Notes: generated by a model not told the origin, from the sequence alone. Counted from the first letter of the stretch, positions 42,820-52,177 are shown. The stretch: 64,000 bases of DNA from G963662655 sp963665015 (GCA_963665015.2 CAXXSY010000004.1:124001-188000); one strand, 5' to 3'. Made by a program: numbers and translations.

Positions 42820-43646
42820 AGACGGTTATTTTGTGCACTGTCTTTTCGTGTAAACTCCGCCTCGATAATTTTGCAGAATTTACTTTTAAGATTGTTGTGT
42901 ACCCTATATTCAATTAGCACTGCCAAGAACACAATCACAGTTATTAGAAAGAAGGAAACGCAGGTGTTATCCACCGATATTGAAATACATCTACCCCACG
43001 CCATTTCTGTTTTATCACTTCCACATTCGAAACCGCGGAGAGCAATGATAAACGAGCACAAGACTACAATTGCAATGAATATTACAAAAGCTATACGAAA
43101 CGTATTGATGATATTCGGCGGTTTGATGCTAAACGGATCGGCAAAGCCATTATCACTTTTCTGCCGCTTATCACAAATACTAACTGCATTTTTCTTGCTA
43201 CTATATCGGGCAGACTTATCGATAATTTCTTCTTTCTCACATTTTATATCGAAACGATTGTCCTCAGACCCAGCACCACTCTGAGCACTATACTTCTTTT
43301 TCAATGCGTACAAGTAATCACAATATCGATGCCACTGTTTCATAGGGACATCACACACACCAAGCTTATACTCTATCTTATGAAGCTGGAACAGACAAAA
43401 TCGGAATTGATAACCATGCATTTTACTGACAATCACTCCCAGTAGTCCCACCAATATGGAGCCACCCATCGCAATAAGATAAAGCAAAGGGTTACTTCTG
43501 TCACAATTAAACATATATAGCACAAAACCTGTTGCACCTGCAGCCAGTATTGCCAATTCGGATGTAAAGTTGCTTTCCCGTTGTAGCAATTCTTCGCGAA
43601 ATGATTGATGCAGGTTATTTAGGAAAGTGCTTCTCTCTTCGCTCAT
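42816..43646 (-). CDS. AT-rich membrane protein, four predicted helices
   Basis: I do not recognise the family. The 276-residue protein starts MSEERSTFLNNLHQSFREELLQRE. It has two adjacent helices (about 29-45 and 52-72), a soluble, Cys- and Lys-rich middle (about 85-190), then two more helices (about 195-218 and 235-257). The AT-rich codon use is unlike both neighbours, suggesting acquisition. The start at 43646 was chosen because upstream extension to 43799 would translate the palindromic repeat. It converges on and overlaps the lipoprotein gene. Two inverted copies of the dispersed palindrome lie 128-251 bases upstream. Confidence 0.6.
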   Translation of the reverse strand: MSEERSTFLNNLHQSFREELLQRESNFTSELAILAAGATGFVLYMFNCDRSNPLLYLIAMGGSILVGLLGVIVSKMHGYQFRFCLFQLHKIEYKLGVCDVPMKQWHRYCDYLYALKKKYSAQSGAGSEDNRFDIKCEKEEIIDKSARYSSKKNAVSICDKRQKSDNGFADPFSIKPPNIINTFRIAFVIFIAIVVLCSFIIALRGFECGSDKTEMAWGRCISISVDNTCVSFFLITVIVFLAVLIEYRVHNNLKSKFCKIIEAEFTRKDSAQNNRL

Positions 43647-43773
43647 GTCAAAAATTAATCCCCATAAGAATGATTTAAAACAATAAAAGATAAACGACCG
43701 AAAACCGTCAATGAGAATTAATATTGATTCTGTTGGATATTTAGTGGGTAATGAGGTTTCATAGCATCCTGAT

Positions 43774-43897
43774 TGGTGCGCCAAGCTCCAGCTTGGCATA
43801 AGGATGCTATGAATTTGTAAAGTCGATAAAGCATGTAATCAATTTTAAAGCAGGGAGATAGGGCATGAAAGATGCCAAGCTGGAGCTTGGCGCACCA
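43774..43897. repeat. Pair of palindromic repeats (copies 3 and 4) forming a 26-bp inverted repeat
   Basis: Copy 3 (palindrome 43780-43797, GCCAAGCTCCAGCTTGGC) and copy 4 (43874-43891, the same read in reverse) are in opposite orientation. With flanks, 43774-43799 is the exact reverse complement of 43872-43897 over 26 bases, with 72 bases between. The rest of 43647-44026 holds no gene. The pair looks like the two ends of a small mobile or REP-type unit. Confidence 0.75.
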
Positions 43898-43974
43898 ACA
43901 GAGAATGGCTCATCACCCTCTCGATTCACAATAGAATCTTATTATTTCGAACTGTATTATTTTAGTAACCAGAA

Positions 43975-43998
43975 CCGCCGGCAGTTTCCCACCGGCGG
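43975..43998 (-). terminator. Hairpin after the nucleotide-sugar dehydrogenase gene
   Basis: CCGCCGG (43998-43992 on the minus strand) pairs with CCGGCGG (43981-43975) around a 10-nt loop, about 30 bases after the stop at 44027. Only a weak T-rich stretch follows, so it may be a terminator or an mRNA-stabilising end. Confidence 0.45.
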
Positions 43999-44026
43999 AT
44001 CATGTATTTCGTAGAATCGTTGTTGT

Positions 44027-45562
44027 TTACAGGTAGGGGATGTGTCCCTTGCCGACGCCTTTGACCTTGCAGCCGAGATTGGTGTAGGCCTTGATCTTTT
44101 CATCTTTAAGGAAGTTCGAGCAGTCGATGACGAGCGGCTTGGTTCCGCATAGCTCGACCATGTCTTCCGGTGTTAGGTTCATGTATGCGGCATGGCCGAC
44201 AGCGAGCACGACCACGTCAGCGTCCTCGAGGGTCTTTTTCATGTCCTTTTCGATGTATTCCATATCCATCTCGGGCCAGGTCTCGACATAGACGTCGTGA
44301 ACATTGACGATCGCCCATTCGCCCTGAAGTTCGCGCACCAGTGTCTCGGACGGTGAATGACGCGTGTCGCCCACCTCTTCGAGGTAGGATACGCCCAGCA
44401 CCGCGATCTTGACGTCCTTGAGCTCGGGGTATTCCTCTTTGATGAGCTCGATGGTGTGTCGCGGCATGGTGTCGTTAATGTTGACCGCGTTGATGGCGAC
44501 GGCGAGCATATCGTCGATTTCGAAGACATCGCGCATCGCCCAGTTGGCGAGAACCGGGTCCTTGGTCAGGCAATAGCCGCCCACGCCGAGGCTCGGTCGC
44601 AACAGGTTGTTGTGGGTCTCACGCTGGCGGATGGCGTCGCGTACCTTGAATATATCGACACCGATCTTCTCTGCAAACCGCGCCCATTCGAGTGTCAGAG
44701 CGATATTGGCGGCGCGATAGGAGTTCTCCATAACCTTCGACATTTCGGAGGCGTTGGTGTTGTCGAGTTCGGTAAGCGGGAATTCCACGGTGTTGAGCAC
44801 GTCGGTGAGAAACTTGCGTGCGAGGTCCTTGCTCTGCTGGTTCACGCCGGAATAGACGCGCCAGTAGTCACGGATCGACTCGACGTAGCGAGCGCCAGGC
44901 ATGACGCGTTCGTAGGAGTGCGCCACCAGCGGCGGGAATTTTTCGGTGTCGATGCCGCGTTTCTTGAATTCCTCTTCGAGAATGGGCTTGACGATCCGTT
45001 CGGACGTTCCGGGCGGGACAGTGGTCTCGACCAGTACGAGGCAGTCGGGCTTGATGTGCTGTCCCAGCGTGCGCATGCCGTCGCGGAAATGCGATACATC
45101 GCAGTAACCTTTCTCGGCTTCACCGAAAGCGGGTTTGGTCGCGTCGAGCTGGATATCGACCACGACGACGTCGGCCACTTCGTAGGCTGTGTTTTCCCAC
45201 GTCGCTCGCAGGCTGTCTTTCTCTTTGACGCAGCGGTTGAATATTTCGGGGACTTCCGGGTCGGAAGAGCTGACCGGCGGGACACCGGTATTGATCACCG
45301 GGACTTTCCAGAACGATCGCCGCGAAGGCCGCTGATGACCGTGCACGAAATAGATCGTGTCGCCGTTTTCGTCCGTAGCGTCCGCGATAACGCTCGCCAT
45401 CACGCAGCCGACGAATCCCATGCCCTGTACGGTGACGATCTTTCTTCCTCTTTTACGTTGTTCTTCGGTAATGCGCAGGATTTCCTGACGCTCTTTCTTG
45501 TTGGCTTCCTCTGCGGGAAGCAGATGTTTCGTTCCATCAGGTGCGATTGAGACGTTCATCAT
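44027..45562 (-). CDS. UDP-sugar/GDP-sugar 6-dehydrogenase family protein
   Basis: The 511-residue enzyme has an NAD-binding Rossmann motif QGMGFVG (about 46-52), VETTVPPGTS, the middle-domain sequences VMPGARYVESI, ELDNTNASEMSKVMENSYRAANIA and the catalytic Cys in GVGGYCLTKDP (about 325-335), then the C-terminal domain with LGVSYLEEVGDTR.SP. This is the UDP-glucose/UDP-ManNAc dehydrogenase family, which makes uronic-acid donors for polysaccharide. The N-terminus is longer than usual by about 40 residues. It is the last gene of the operon begun by the iron-sulfur subunit, 63 bases after malic enzyme. The exact sugar is not evident. Confidence 0.9.
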   Translation of the reverse strand: MMNVSIAPDGTKHLLPAEEANKKERQEILRITEEQRKRGRKIVTVQGMGFVGCVMASVIADATDENGDTIYFVHGHQRPSRRSFWKVPVINTGVPPVSSSDPEVPEIFNRCVKEKDSLRATWENTAYEVADVVVVDIQLDATKPAFGEAEKGYCDVSHFRDGMRTLGQHIKPDCLVLVETTVPPGTSERIVKPILEEEFKKRGIDTEKFPPLVAHSYERVMPGARYVESIRDYWRVYSGVNQQSKDLARKFLTDVLNTVEFPLTELDNTNASEMSKVMENSYRAANIALTLEWARFAEKIGVDIFKVRDAIRQRETHNNLLRPSLGVGGYCLTKDPVLANWAMRDVFEIDDMLAVAINAVNINDTMPRHTIELIKEEYPELKDVKIAVLGVSYLEEVGDTRHSPSETLVRELQGEWAIVNVHDVYVETWPEMDMEYIEKDMKKTLEDADVVVLAVGHAAYMNLTPEDMVELCGTKPLVIDCSNFLKDEKIKAYTNLGCKVKGVGKGHIPYL

Positions 45563-45625
45563 AACTGTTTCCTTCCATGCGTTTTTGATAGGAAAAGGCG
45601 CAACGTCCGTGAGGCTGCGTCATTC

Positions 45626-47080
45626 TTACATCAGCTCATTCACCGCGAATTGAAGCGCCTTGTCAAGTAATTCTTGCGGTGCCTTGCCGATAAACCCATT
45701 CTTGATAAGGTTATCCGTCAGCTCCCGTGAATACCGGATGTCTTTTTCGGCTCTCGCAAAGGCTTCTTCCCTGGTCATGGTGATACGCGCCACACCGTCT
45801 TTGATCGCTTGCATGGCAACGTCCGCCGCCTCGTGCGGGAAGACGTCCGCCTCGTCCATGGTCGGGATGATGTATTCGGGATGGATGCCGTTCTTCTCCG
45901 CGTAGTTCGCCAGCGAGTGTGCGGCCGCGATCGCCATGTTGTCGGTAACCTTACGGCTTCTGACCATGAGCGCGCCCTTGAGGATGCCCGGGAATCCGAG
46001 CGAGTTGTTGACCTGGTTGGCGAAGTCGCCGCGACCGGTCGCCACGATGAACGCGCCGGCTTCTTTGGCCGCGTAAGGGTAGATTTCCGGTACCGGGTTG
46101 GCGCAAGCGAAGATAATCGATTTCGGCGCCATGGACTGGATCCACTCCTTCTTGATGCGGTCGGGTCCTGGCTTGGAGAGCGTGATCAGCACGTCTGCGC
46201 CCTTCATTGCTTCGGTAAAATCGTCGATCTTCTTCGGGTTCGTCTTCTGGCACAGTTCCCACTTGCGATAGAATCGCGGATCGGCCTCGATATCGCCGCG
46301 ATCCTTATGTAATGAACCTTTCGAATCAAACATGATCATGTTTTCCGGATTGCCACCCGCCGCGATGATGATGCGTGCGATGGTGGTGTTGGAGGCACCG
46401 GCGCCCATATAGACGATCTTCACATCGCCGATCTTCTTGTTCGCCAGCTTGATGGCGTTGATGAGTCCGGCGAGGGTCACGCAGGCGGTCCCCTGCGCGT
46501 CGTCGTGCCAGACGGGGATGTCGCATTCCTCGCGCAGGACGTCGAGCACCTTGTAGCAGTTGGGCTGCGAGATGTCCTCGAGGTTGATCGCCCCAAAACT
46601 GTGCTGGCAACGTTTGACGAATTCGATGATGGTCTCGGGGACCTTCACGCCTTGGTCGTTGCGACTGTCGATACACAGCGCGGTCGCATCGACACCGCCG
46701 AGGTATTTCATCAGGAACGCCTTGCCCTCCATCACGCCGAGGCCGCCCGGAGGGGTGCAGTCGCCGTCGCCCAGTACGCGGGTAGAATCGCTGACGACCG
46801 CCACGAGGTTGCCGCGATTGGACAGCTCGAAGGAGGTTTCGTTGTCGTCTCGGATGGTGGTGGAGACCTTGGACACGCCCGGGGTGTACCATACGTTGAA
46901 CCAGTTGAAGCCGAAGACACCCGCCTTGGGTATGGTCTGCATCTTGCCGCCGTAGTGGCGGTGCATGAGTTCGGCGAGCTTTTTCAGAAGCAGGGTCTTG
47001 CCCTTGGCGATCTGTTCCTGGGAAAAGTTATCGGGAAATACCTCGTTGAGGTTATCGAGGCTGATATTCAATTTCTTCAT
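45626..47080 (-). CDS. Malic enzyme (oxaloacetate-decarboxylating)
   Basis: The 484-residue protein converts malate to pyruvate and CO2 with NAD(P). It has the catalytic Tyr region WYTPGVSKVS (about 64-73), catalytic Lys in GKAFLMKYLGGVDATALCID, metal-site INLEDI and WHDDAQGTACV, the Rossmann motif YMGAGASN (about 206-213) and FACANPVPEI. This matches bacterial short-type malic enzymes. The gene lies 15 bases downstream of the flavoprotein gene and shares its operon, linking C4-dicarboxylate reduction to pyruvate formation. NAD or NADP preference cannot be told. Confidence 0.94.
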   Translation of the reverse strand: MKKLNISLDNLNEVFPDNFSQEQIAKGKTLLLKKLAELMHRHYGGKMQTIPKAGVFGFNWFNVWYTPGVSKVSTTIRDDNETSFELSNRGNLVAVVSDSTRVLGDGDCTPPGGLGVMEGKAFLMKYLGGVDATALCIDSRNDQGVKVPETIIEFVKRCQHSFGAINLEDISQPNCYKVLDVLREECDIPVWHDDAQGTACVTLAGLINAIKLANKKIGDVKIVYMGAGASNTTIARIIIAAGGNPENMIMFDSKGSLHKDRGDIEADPRFYRKWELCQKTNPKKIDDFTEAMKGADVLITLSKPGPDRIKKEWIQSMAPKSIIFACANPVPEIYPYAAKEAGAFIVATGRGDFANQVNNSLGFPGILKGALMVRSRKVTDNMAIAAAHSLANYAEKNGIHPEYIIPTMDEADVFPHEAADVAMQAIKDGVARITMTREEAFARAEKDIRYSRELTDNLIKNGFIGKAPQELLDKALQFAVNELM

Positions 47081-47095
47081 CGATAGCTCCTTTGT

Positions 47096-48769
47096 TTAGA
47101 GTATGGTTCCCTCGTAGTGCGCGGTCAGTTGCTTTGCCTTCACATGATCGGGAATGTAGTCGGGCAGCACCATGGGTGATACGGTTTTTCTGTCAATACC
47201 CAATTCCTCGGCTTCCTTGTTGTACTTATGAACGTGATCCAGCGTCAGCGCGCCATGTGCAACGCCTTCAGCGGCACGCATGGCAGCGTTTGTTCCGGCG
47301 CGACGTCCGAACACGATGATGTCGAGCTGCGAGTTACCCATCAGTCTGTTGCGACCGTGCACGCCGCCACTGGCTTCGCCTGCAACGAACAGGCCCGGGA
47401 TGGTGGTCTCCGATTTCTCGTTGATCTCCAGACCGCCGTTCTGGTAGTGCAGCGTGGGATAGACCAGCATGGGGTACTTGGTGATGTCGATGTCGAAGCG
47501 TTTGTACTGCCGCAGCATGGCGGGGAGGTTGCGCTCGATGGTGCCCGGTCCGCTGAGCTCCTCGATCAGGGGCGAATCGAGCCAGATGCCGTAGAGTCCG
47601 GCGGGTGTCCTGACGCCAAGGTTCCGTTCGAGGCATTCGCGGATGAAGGCGGACGCTTCGATGTCGCGCGGCTCGAGCGGATAGACGAACAGTTCGCCCT
47701 GGTTGTTGACCGGCTGTGCTCCCAGCGCACGGATTTTCTCGGTGCAGAGGAATCCGACGATCTGCTCCGGATAGACGGCCCCCGTGGGGTGGTATTGCAC
47801 GGAGTCCATGAAGAGCAGCTTCGCGCCGGCACGGTAGCCGAGTACAAGACCGTCCGCGGTAGCGCCGTAGTGGTTGGTGGTCTCGAATCCGCGGATATGC
47901 AGACGCCCGAATCCGCCCGTGGCGATGATGATGGACTTGGCACGGATGGTGGAGAACTGCTTGTTCTCGAGGTGGAACATCACCGCGCCGGCAGCCTGCC
48001 CCTTGTCGTCCATGATCAGCTCGATCACGGCGGTGTATTCGATATATCTTATCGTTTCGGGGTGGTTATAAACTTCGTCGCGCAGCACCTTGCAGATGGC
48101 GGCGCCAGTGTAGTCGCGCGCGGAGTGCATGCGACTGCGGCAGGTTCCGCCGCCGGGCTTGACCATCATGGTGCCGTCCTCGTTCTTGTCGAACATCACG
48201 CCGAGTTCTTCCAGCCACTTGATCGACTGGGGGGCGTCCCTGACCAGCGCTTCGACCAGCTCGGGCTTGTTGTCGAAGTGCCCGCCGCCGATCACGTCGA
48301 GGTAGTGTAGCGTGGGCGTGTCGTCGGTCTGGTCGGCGGCCTGGATACCGCCCTGCGCCATCATGGAGTTGGAGTCGCCCAGACGCAGCTTTGTGACGAG
48401 GGTGACGCTCGCGCCGCCGGCTTCAGCTTCGAGCGCCGCGGCGAGTCCGGCTGAACCTGCGCCGATGACCAGCACGTCTGTTTCCTCGGTGATATTCTCG
48501 AGGTCAATAATATTGGGGTCGATGCGCGCGTAGGACTCGAGCAGATCGGCGATCTCTGTGGTGATCTTCTCGCCCTTGTTCGGTCCCATGCGAACCACGC
48601 GTCTCGATTCTTCCTTGTAATCGGGGTGGAACTTGCCGAGAATCTCTTCCCGCTCCGATTCGCTCATGCCCGGATAGACCTGCTTTCCGTATTTCTTGGC
48701 CAGTTCGAGCCGTTTCGGACGGGTCTTTTCCACCATTTTAATCGATTCCATCATATATTCCGGATACAT
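47096..48769 (-). CDS. Fumarate reductase/succinate dehydrogenase-type flavoprotein
   Basis: The 557-residue flavoprotein has an FAD-binding VLVIGAGSAGLAAALEAE (about 99-116), MMAQGGIQAA, ARDYTGAAI, the active-site QYHPTGAV, and GLFVAGEASGGVHGRNRLMG. It carries an N-terminal extension of about 95 residues not usual in SdhA. Where SdhA has the covalent-FAD histidine (SHT.AAQGG), this protein has SNSMMAQGG, so FAD should be non-covalent, as in L-aspartate oxidase and soluble fumarate reductases. With the iron-sulfur gene 33 bases upstream and no membrane-anchor gene, a soluble fumarate-reductase-like complex is most likely. The direction and electron donor are unknown. Confidence 0.9.
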   Translation of the reverse strand: MYPEYMMESIKMVEKTRPKRLELAKKYGKQVYPGMSESEREEILGKFHPDYKEESRRVVRMGPNKGEKITTEIADLLESYARIDPNIIDLENITEETDVLVIGAGSAGLAAALEAEAGGASVTLVTKLRLGDSNSMMAQGGIQAADQTDDTPTLHYLDVIGGGHFDNKPELVEALVRDAPQSIKWLEELGVMFDKNEDGTMMVKPGGGTCRSRMHSARDYTGAAICKVLRDEVYNHPETIRYIEYTAVIELIMDDKGQAAGAVMFHLENKQFSTIRAKSIIIATGGFGRLHIRGFETTNHYGATADGLVLGYRAGAKLLFMDSVQYHPTGAVYPEQIVGFLCTEKIRALGAQPVNNQGELFVYPLEPRDIEASAFIRECLERNLGVRTPAGLYGIWLDSPLIEELSGPGTIERNLPAMLRQYKRFDIDITKYPMLVYPTLHYQNGGLEINEKSETTIPGLFVAGEASGGVHGRNRLMGNSQLDIIVFGRRAGTNAAMRAAEGVAHGALTLDHVHKYNKEAEELGIDRKTVSPMVLPDYIPDHVKAKQLTAHYEGTIL

Positions 48770-48802
48770 AGTTACTCCTGCTTCATCGTAGGTTGGTTAG
48801 CG

Positions 48803-49489
48803 CTAACCGAGCTTGATCTCGCGGCTGTAATACTTCTTCGCCAGATCTTCGCGCGAGGATGACATCATCTCTTCGAATTCAGGATCGTACTTGCCGTCGG
48901 CGACTTCCTGAATCCGGATTTCCAGTTGCGGATGCTTCGGTGACAGGTAGCGAGCGTAGAGTCGCTGCGCCAGGATCGCCGCGTTGTATTGCACGATCTC
49001 GGCGGGGCAACGAAGCGCGCAGAGTCCGCACCGGATACAGTCGAACGAGAGGTCGGCGGCACGGGCGATATTGCCACGGATCAGCGCCTGGATGTAGTCC
49101 ATCACCTGAATTTCCTGCGGACACGCCTTGGTGCAGGTGTTGCAGGCGACGCAACGGAACACGGTGGGGAATAACCTCTGGAACGTGTCCTCGTCCGGCG
49201 TCAGTTCCGCGATGTCATAGATCGGCTTCTCGGCGGGTACAAACGGTATCTGCGCGATCGCCATCCCTTCGGTCACCACCGTCTGGCACGCCAGGCCGCC
49301 CTTCAGTTTGTAATCTCCGGCCTCGCGGTAGATCGTACCGCAAGCCCCGCAATAGCCTTCGCGGCACCCGACGCCACGTTTCAACTGGAATCCCGCGTAT
49401 TCGATCGCCGTCAGGATCGTCGATCCGTCCGGAACCATGTAGGATTCGCCCATGATATAGACCTTAACCATCTTACGCTGATTCTGCAT
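48803..49489 (-). CDS. Fumarate reductase/succinate dehydrogenase-type iron-sulfur subunit
   Basis: The protein (228 aa) has an N-terminal plant-type ferredoxin domain with the [2Fe-2S] ligands in GCREGYCGACG and a later ACQT. A C-terminal domain has CVACNTCTKACP and CIRCGLCALRCP clusters. Domain order matches SdhB/FrdB. It would carry electrons to the flavoprotein encoded next. TGGAGG six bases before the ATG at 49489 supports the start. This is the first gene of the four-gene operon ending at 44027. Confidence 0.92.
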   Translation of the reverse strand: MQNQRKMVKVYIMGESYMVPDGSTILTAIEYAGFQLKRGVGCREGYCGACGTIYREAGDYKLKGGLACQTVVTEGMAIAQIPFVPAEKPIYDIAELTPDEDTFQRLFPTVFRCVACNTCTKACPQEIQVMDYIQALIRGNIARAADLSFDCIRCGLCALRCPAEIVQYNAAILAQRLYARYLSPKHPQLEIRIQEVADGKYDPEFEEMMSSSREDLAKKYYSREIKLG

Positions 49490-49966
49490 AGAGCCTCCAG
49501 GATTGTATTGTAGTATTTGATTCTGAATTGTCGGTTCGATACGTGCTTTCGAGATGATAGATTTTCAAGCTATACCCCATAAGTCGTGGATGAACGCCCT
49601 GCTCCACGGCGCATTTCGGCGCCTTCGGAACAGCATGATATCTTCGAAACTTATCGCCACCTGGCTTCGCAGCCGTCGATTGATCACTTGAATACGGAAT
49701 CAGCTTCATTTTTCGATTCCTGTCAATTTTTTTCTGACAAAAATATTATAAATCCTTTTCCCAGCGCCCGAATGCTTACTCTGTGTGAATCTTCTTCAGT
49801 GGATAATATGCAGAGAATACACATCATGAACGGAATTCAGAAAGAGTGTATTCATATTGAATTGACAATTTTTCATCCGAAAGCATGTTTTGAATTATCG
49901 TTAACGAGTATACTTATTGGGAGGTATATGTGTCCCGAATTTCGAATTTCGGAAAGGAGTAAATAA
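49490..49966. other. Divergent intergenic region
   Basis: This 477-base AT-rich region separates the fumarate-reductase-like operon from the PorV-like operon. It holds short open frames on both strands without SD or domains. A TTGACA at 49862-49867 with a poor -10 (ATGTTT) is the only promoter-like sequence noted; no GG-N10-GC site was found. A good AAGGAG precedes the ATG at 49967. Confidence 0.4.
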
Positions 49967-51067
49967 ATGCCACGAGAAAAAACTGTTGTTATTCTCATTG
50001 TTCTGGCGATATGTAGCTCAATGCATGCTTTAAGTTTTGGTGAATTGCAAACACGCTGGACATGTTCTGCCAGGCAATTAGGGATGGGTTATCAAGCATC
50101 TGGAGGTGCAAACATCTGGAATGACAATCCACTAAGTGCTCGAGTGAATCCAGCCAAACTCGGTTATTTCAAAGGGCTATCTTATAGCCAGTACGATATG
50201 AACCTCGATCAGTATAAGTGCAATGCATCTGCAATATCATTTGGCGTAAAAGGATTAGGAGTATCTCTTCCTATGTACAATGAAGATAATCGACTGGGTT
50301 ACAGTCAAGAGTTTGAACAATTTGTGGCTTCAGGCTATTATAAGACAGAACGTTGTGAGATTCAACACTACTCTCTGGGTATTAACTTGGGAGAGAGTGG
50401 ATTGCTCGATATCAATTCGGATATATTCGATGTTTCTTTCGGTCAATCGGTAGTGCATTTTTATAAAGAAAGACCGTACTACGATGACATAGATAGTGAA
50501 GTAAAAACCGTGAAGGATGATAAAACGCTTATCGATATTGGTGCGCTTGTACGCGTTTCACCTGTAAGAAATCTATGGGATAGCTTTGATCTGGATATGG
50601 CCGGCGGATTTTGCTATTACAATATTTTGAAAGAGAAGACAAAGGTGAATGATACGCATAGCGAGCCAATGCTGTTCGGCATTCTATATTCATTTGCACT
50701 CCATTTTGCGTATCCTCGAATGGATGATATGCCAAATGCAATCCGTGATTTCTCCGAGAACTTTATTGAATTCACGGGAACGTACGATTATGATGATTTA
50801 GCATTAGGCGAAACAGATTGCAATATCTACAATTGGGGAACCGAGATTGGCTTAATGGACACCTTCTTTTTCCGAACTGGCTACAACAACGACGTAGATG
50901 ATAATGAAGCTCTGGAAACCATTGGATATGGACTCAAATTCCATTACCGCGACTGGGCCGGCTTCGAGTGGAACTATGGTGAATATGTAGATGATGATCA
51001 TGGATATAATGTTTGGGATATCATGCTGAACGTGAATATCATGAAGATCATAGAAATAGCGAAGTAA
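49967..51067 (+). CDS. PorV/PorQ-like outer-membrane barrel, paralogue 1
   Basis: The product (366 aa) has a signal peptide (about 1-22, ending MHALS). Near the N-terminus is the family-like segment RQLGMGYQASGGANIWNDNPLSARVNPAKLG, which recalls the start of PorV/PorQ-type beta-barrels (MG.A...D..A...NPA.L). Alternating strands fill the rest and a short basic end follows (MKIIEIAK). The two next genes are full-length paralogues. PorV-type proteins receive cargo of the type IX secretion system at the outer membrane. This copy is noticeably AT-richer than paralogues 2 and 3. AAGGAG precedes the ATG. The match is by pattern only. Confidence 0.75.
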   Translation: MPREKTVVILIVLAICSSMHALSFGELQTRWTCSARQLGMGYQASGGANIWNDNPLSARVNPAKLGYFKGLSYSQYDMNLDQYKCNASAISFGVKGLGVSLPMYNEDNRLGYSQEFEQFVASGYYKTERCEIQHYSLGINLGESGLLDINSDIFDVSFGQSVVHFYKERPYYDDIDSEVKTVKDDKTLIDIGALVRVSPVRNLWDSFDLDMAGGFCYYNILKEKTKVNDTHSEPMLFGILYSFALHFAYPRMDDMPNAIRDFSENFIEFTGTYDYDDLALGETDCNIYNWGTEIGLMDTFFFRTGYNNDVDDNEALETIGYGLKFHYRDWAGFEWNYGEYVDDDHGYNVWDIMLNVNIMKIIEIAK

Positions 51068-51076
51068 GGAGAAAAT

Positions 51077-52177
51077 ATGCCGACAACCAAACGTATTTTG
51101 ATGGCTGGAATCGTGCTCTGCGCATTGTCATGCACGAGTCTGTGGGGTAACTACTACTACAACTCGATATTTATGAGAGCCTACACATCCGCCAGACAAA
51201 CTTCGATGGGATTGAATTCCTCGGGCGGAGCCTACATCTGGAGCCAGAATCCGCTAACGCTGCCAACCAATCCCGCGCTGATCAGTTACCAGAACGGTTT
51301 CAATTACGCGCTGTCCCGTCACATCTTCCCCACAGAAACCGTAACCTATACATCGTCCTATATGGGTTTCGGAGGAAACGGCTGGGGCGTGATGCTCCCT
51401 TCCGCCAATCTATCGTCTGGCTTTGGAGGCGAACTCGAGGAAGAAATTGGCCAATTGTCTATATCGACGCAATACTACGGTTTCGGGATCAATCTGACGA
51501 AACTGACGGATTTGCGAATGTCTTCCGAAGCGAAAGAACCTCGCGCGTTCAATGTCTCGGTGGGTTTTTCGCTGGCTCGCTTTGCGGAAGACCAGTGGTC
51601 TTTCGGAGAGAGAAGCGGAGAAACGCTGGACGGCGGTTTCCTTGCCGAATTTACTCCCACCGCGTTGTCGGACGCTCCAGTCGATTTCTCGGTTGTCGCG
51701 GGAGCGAATTTCTACAATCTCTTCCAGGGCGAGATTGTACGATATCGCAATAAACAAGAGCCTATGATCTATGGCATGATATGGTCTGCCGCATCGAGAT
51801 TCGCGATTCGTACGGACAATGTCGATAGCGAGATTTTCCGGAAAATCTGTCCGAATTTCCTCAGCGTGACGGCCGTTGTCGATTACGACGATATCTGCTA
51901 CGATAAAGATGCCGGGGATCGGGGTTCGCGCGGTGTTGAAATCGGGTTGATGAACACATTCTTCCTGCGGCAAGGCGAGAATTACCATGCAGTCGAATCG
52001 AAGACATCGGAGGATAAAATCAGGACCCTTGGAATGGGGATCAACCTTCAATACGACGACCTTGTACAGTGTGAATGGAACTACGCCGAATACGGCCCCG
52101 GCGATGATCGTGTCCATGTGTGGGATATGATGCTGCATGTGAATTTCTGGAAACTGATGGCAATCGGAACGAAGTAA
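51077..52177 (+). CDS. PorV/PorQ-like outer-membrane barrel, paralogue 2
   Basis: At 366 aa, it has a signal peptide (ending CTSLWG) and RQTSMGLNSSGGAYIWSQNPLTLPTNPALIS, aligned with the two flanking paralogues. The C-terminal segments IGLMNTFFLR and HVWDMMLHVNFWKL also align with NVWDIMLNVNIMKI and YCWDMMMNVNLWKI of the others. It begins nine bases after paralogue 1 and ends 12 bases before paralogue 3, so the three form one transcript. Codon use is GC-richer than in paralogue 1. Confidence 0.75.
   Translation: MPTTKRILMAGIVLCALSCTSLWGNYYYNSIFMRAYTSARQTSMGLNSSGGAYIWSQNPLTLPTNPALISYQNGFNYALSRHIFPTETVTYTSSYMGFGGNGWGVMLPSANLSSGFGGELEEEIGQLSISTQYYGFGINLTKLTDLRMSSEAKEPRAFNVSVGFSLARFAEDQWSFGERSGETLDGGFLAEFTPTALSDAPVDFSVVAGANFYNLFQGEIVRYRNKQEPMIYGMIWSAASRFAIRTDNVDSEIFRKICPNFLSVTAVVDYDDICYDKDAGDRGSRGVEIGLMNTFFLRQGENYHAVESKTSEDKIRTLGMGINLQYDDLVQCEWNYAEYGPGDDRVHVWDMMLHVNFWKLMAIGTK

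Noticed and set aside
49586..49966. 126-codon plus-strand frame in the divergent intergenic region
   Set aside because: No SD, no domain, and it occupies the region expected to hold promoters of both flanking operons.
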